This document shows, one piece after another, positions 62,306 through 64,000 of a stretch of 64,000 nucleotides of DNA. The notes under the pieces were generated by a model that saw only the letters and a program-made list of their open reading frames with translations, was not told the origin of the DNA and made no database searches. Position 1 is the first letter of the stretch. Each line of letters starts with the position of its first letter. The stretch comes from Pandoraea iniqua (lineage in GTDB: Bacteria > Pseudomonadota > Gammaproteobacteria > Burkholderiales > Burkholderiaceae): NCBI RefSeq assembly GCF_902459685.1, contig NZ_CABPSF010000001.1:1-64000 (forward strand), given 5' to 3'. The position numbers and the translations under genes were made by a program.

Positions 62306-62767
62306 ATGGAATTACTCGACAACTTTGCGCGGCAGATCCTGCGCCTTTTGCAGATCGATTCGCGCCGTTCGGCGCAGGAACTCTCGGAAAACGTGGGGCT
62401 GTCGGCGACCCCGTGTTGGCGGCGCATCAAAGAGATGGAGCAGAACGGCGTGATCCAGCGCTACACGGTGCTGCTCGATCGCGAGAAGCTCGGCCTGCAC
62501 GTGTGCGCGCTGGCGCACGTGCAACTCACGCGCCACACGGAAGGCGGCACGGAACAGTTCGAGCGCGAGATCCGCACCTGCCCTGAGGTGACGGAGTGCT
62601 ATAGCACCACCGGCGAGGCCGATTACATCCTGAAAATCGTGGCGCCGGACATCAAGGCGTACGACGCCTTCCTGCACGAACACATCTTCCGCCTGCCCGC
62701 CGTCGCCCACGTCAAAACCAGCGTGGTGCTGCGCGAAATCAAGTTCGATACGAGCCTGCCGGTCTGA
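62306..62767 (+). CDS. Lrp/AsnC-family transcriptional regulator
   Basis: Feast-or-famine regulator of 153 residues starting MELLDNFARQILRLLQIDSR; an upstream frame to 62111 is not conserved. The N-terminal helix-turn-helix (SAQELSENVGLSATPCWRRIKEME) is followed by the RAM ligand-binding domain (VTECYSTTGEADYILKIVAPD). It is divergent from the aryl-pyruvate oxidoreductase and probably senses an aromatic or branched-chain amino acid to control it. A GC-rich hairpin at 62785-62806 follows without a T tract. Confidence 0.94.
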   Translation: MELLDNFARQILRLLQIDSRRSAQELSENVGLSATPCWRRIKEMEQNGVIQRYTVLLDREKLGLHVCALAHVQLTRHTEGGTEQFEREIRTCPEVTECYSTTGEADYILKIVAPDIKAYDAFLHEHIFRLPAVAHVKTSVVLREIKFDTSLPV

Positions 62768-62905
62768 CGGCAATCGGATCACAAGGCGGGGCGGCCGTGC
62801 CCCGCCGCGCCGTCCCCTCGCCGTCCCGCCGCCTTGCCAAGCCTTCCCGTCCATTGACACCGTCGAGGAAATTCCCCCTTGACGCCGGTTTCATTTATCA
62901 TTAAA

Positions 62906-62924
62906 AATGCGAATGATTCTTATT
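62906..62924. promoter_or_regulatory. Fur box upstream of the TonB-dependent receptor
   Basis: AATGCGAATGATTCTTATT matches the GAATGATT core and spacing of the 19 bp Fur consensus, in an AT-rich stretch 170 bp before the receptor start, so iron repression of the receptor is likely. The rest of the 325 bp interval (62768-63092) holds nothing recognised. Confidence 0.7.
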
Positions 62925-63092
62925 TAAGTTCGTTGTCCCGAGGCCGAAAAACATGCGGCCGGGTGGCACGAGATTTCGCCAGCCGCGCCTGCCAGCGTGT
63001 TTCGACCGGTCGTTTTCGACATCGGGGGAACACGACGATTGCCACGAGCGCTTGCCAGCCAGCAACGGGGTTTTTTGCACTGGGAGCCAGCA

Positions 63093-64000
63093 GTGAAGCA
63101 GTCGTCGAGCGGCGGGGACCGCCAATTTGTCATGACCACGCGCCGGGGAAACGGCGCCAACCCTTCGATTCGTAACAGCCGCATCGCCGGCAACCGTATC
63201 GAAGACTCGCGTAGCGAACGCGCTCGTGAGAACCACCGGCGTCTGCGTCCGCTGGTGCGTGCGGTGTTTGCCGCCGTCTGGCTGCCTGCCGGGCTCACCG
63301 CCGGAATGACTGCCGCGTACGCGCAGCAGACACCGGCGCAGGCTCAGGTCGAAACGACGACTGCGACAGGTGCGACGGCTACGTCGGCCACGGCGGCCCA
63401 GTCCGTCCAGCTCGCGCAGGCATCGCCCAAAGCACCGTTGCAACTCGCGGAAGCCAACCTCAGAGAGGTGAACGTCACGGCCACGCGCACGCGCACCGAA
63501 TCGGACCGCACGCCGGCATCGATCTCGGTCATCACCGATCAGGATCTCGAAGAGCAGCAGGCGCAAGACATCAAGGAAGCGCTGCGCTACGAGCCCGGCG
63601 TTACTGTGCGCCGCGCGCCCTATCGTCCCGGCTCGGCCGCATTGGGTGGCGGGCGCGACGGCAATTCGAGCATCAACATCCGCGGTCTCGAAGGCAACCG
63701 CGTCGCCCTCTTCGAAGATGGCATCCGCATGCCGTCGGGCTACTCGTTCGGCCCGCTCGAAGCGGGTCGCGGCGACTACATGAGCATGGACATCCTGCGC
63801 CGCATCGAAATTCTGCGCGGCCCGGCGTCGTCCCTCTACGGCAGCGACGGTCTGACCGGCGTGGTCAACTTCCTGACCAAAGACCCGCAGGACCTGCTCG
63901 ACACCTTCGGCAAGTCGACCTACTTCTCGCTGCGCCCGTACTACAACTCGATGGACCGCAGCTTCGGCACCACCGCGCAGGCTGCGTGGGGCGGCGAGCA
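63093..64000 (+). CDS. TonB-dependent outer-membrane receptor, heme/siderophore type (3' end outside window)
   Basis: Outer-membrane transporter cut by the window end after 302 codons. GTG at 63093 has GGGAGCC upstream; an in-frame ATG at 63132 is the alternative. A long basic N-terminal region of about 50 residues precedes the hydrophobic signal core and cleavage near AYA-QQ, which is unusual. A TonB box-like LREVNVTATRT is followed by the plug domain: SDRTPASISVITDQDLEEQQ, INIRGLEGNRVALFEDGIRM, RIEILRGPASSLYGSDGLTGVVNF. The plug is of the hemin/hemoglobin/lactoferrin receptor class. A Fur box lies upstream. The beta-barrel is outside the window. Confidence 0.92.
   Translation, partial: MKQSSSGGDRQFVMTTRRGNGANPSIRNSRIAGNRIEDSRSERARENHRRLRPLVRAVFAAVWLPAGLTAGMTAAYAQQTPAQAQVETTTATGATATSATAAQSVQLAQASPKAPLQLAEANLREVNVTATRTRTESDRTPASISVITDQDLEEQQAQDIKEALRYEPGVTVRRAPYRPGSAALGGGRDGNSSINIRGLEGNRVALFEDGIRMPSGYSFGPLEAGRGDYMSMDILRRIEILRGPASSLYGSDGLTGVVNFLTKDPQDLLDTFGKSTYFSLRPYYNSMDRSFGTTAQAAWGGE

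Overview
The window is a GC-rich chromosomal segment from a motile beta-proteobacterium of the order Burkholderiales. Gene content and order (flhDC-motAB-cheY-cheA-cheW-MCP, an atpIBEFHAGDC operon, mnmG-rsmG-parA-parB) point to Burkholderiaceae, with Pandoraea the best guess; this is inferred from protein character and gene order only. The segment spans the likely replication origin of the main chromosome. No rRNA, tRNA, insertion sequence, phage gene or CRISPR array was seen.

Region by region. (1) 1-10.5 kb, all minus strand: flagellar and chemotaxis master cluster flhD-flhC-motA-motB-cheY-cheA-cheW followed by two methyl-accepting chemotaxis proteins, the last cut by the window edge. (2) 11-14.2 kb: a Bcr/CflA-type MFS exporter and an acyl-CoA synthetase with a LiuR-like palindrome upstream. 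(3) 14.3-21.9 kb: the complete F1Fo ATP synthase operon with a strong terminator. (4) 22.1-28.5 kb: an SLC13/ArsB-like transporter, parB, parA, a lipocalin, rsmG and mnmG. (5) 28.45-30.2 kb: a gene-free 1.8 kb interval holding seven parS-like sites (an eighth lies inside mnmG) and a cluster of five DnaA boxes, read here as parS centromere plus oriC; no dnaA, dnaN or rpmH gene lies in the window. (6) 30.2-42.4 kb: two complete branched-chain-type (Liv/HAAT) ABC importers, one with a fused permease-ATPase and an HpaR-like MarR regulator, separated by a TauE/SafE permease. (7) 42.9-57 kb: metabolic and transport genes: MFS exporter, GMC oxidoreductase, methylmalonate-semialdehyde dehydrogenase with a divergent LysR regulator, fumarase C, a LysR/MHS-transporter/amidohydrolase group, a DASS transporter and an orphan protein with a membrane hairpin and coiled coil. 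(8) 57-64 kb: trpS, a giant fused indolepyruvate ferredoxin oxidoreductase with a divergent Lrp regulator, and the start of a Fur-box-preceded TonB-dependent receptor.

Every gene left of the origin is on the minus strand, so it is transcribed with a fork moving left. The two Liv operons right of the origin are also on the minus strand and would be transcribed head-on to the right-moving fork. The most distinctive points are the origin/centromere arrangement away from dnaA, the orphan 391-residue protein at 55.8-57.0 kb, and several clean palindromic operator candidates beside regulators.
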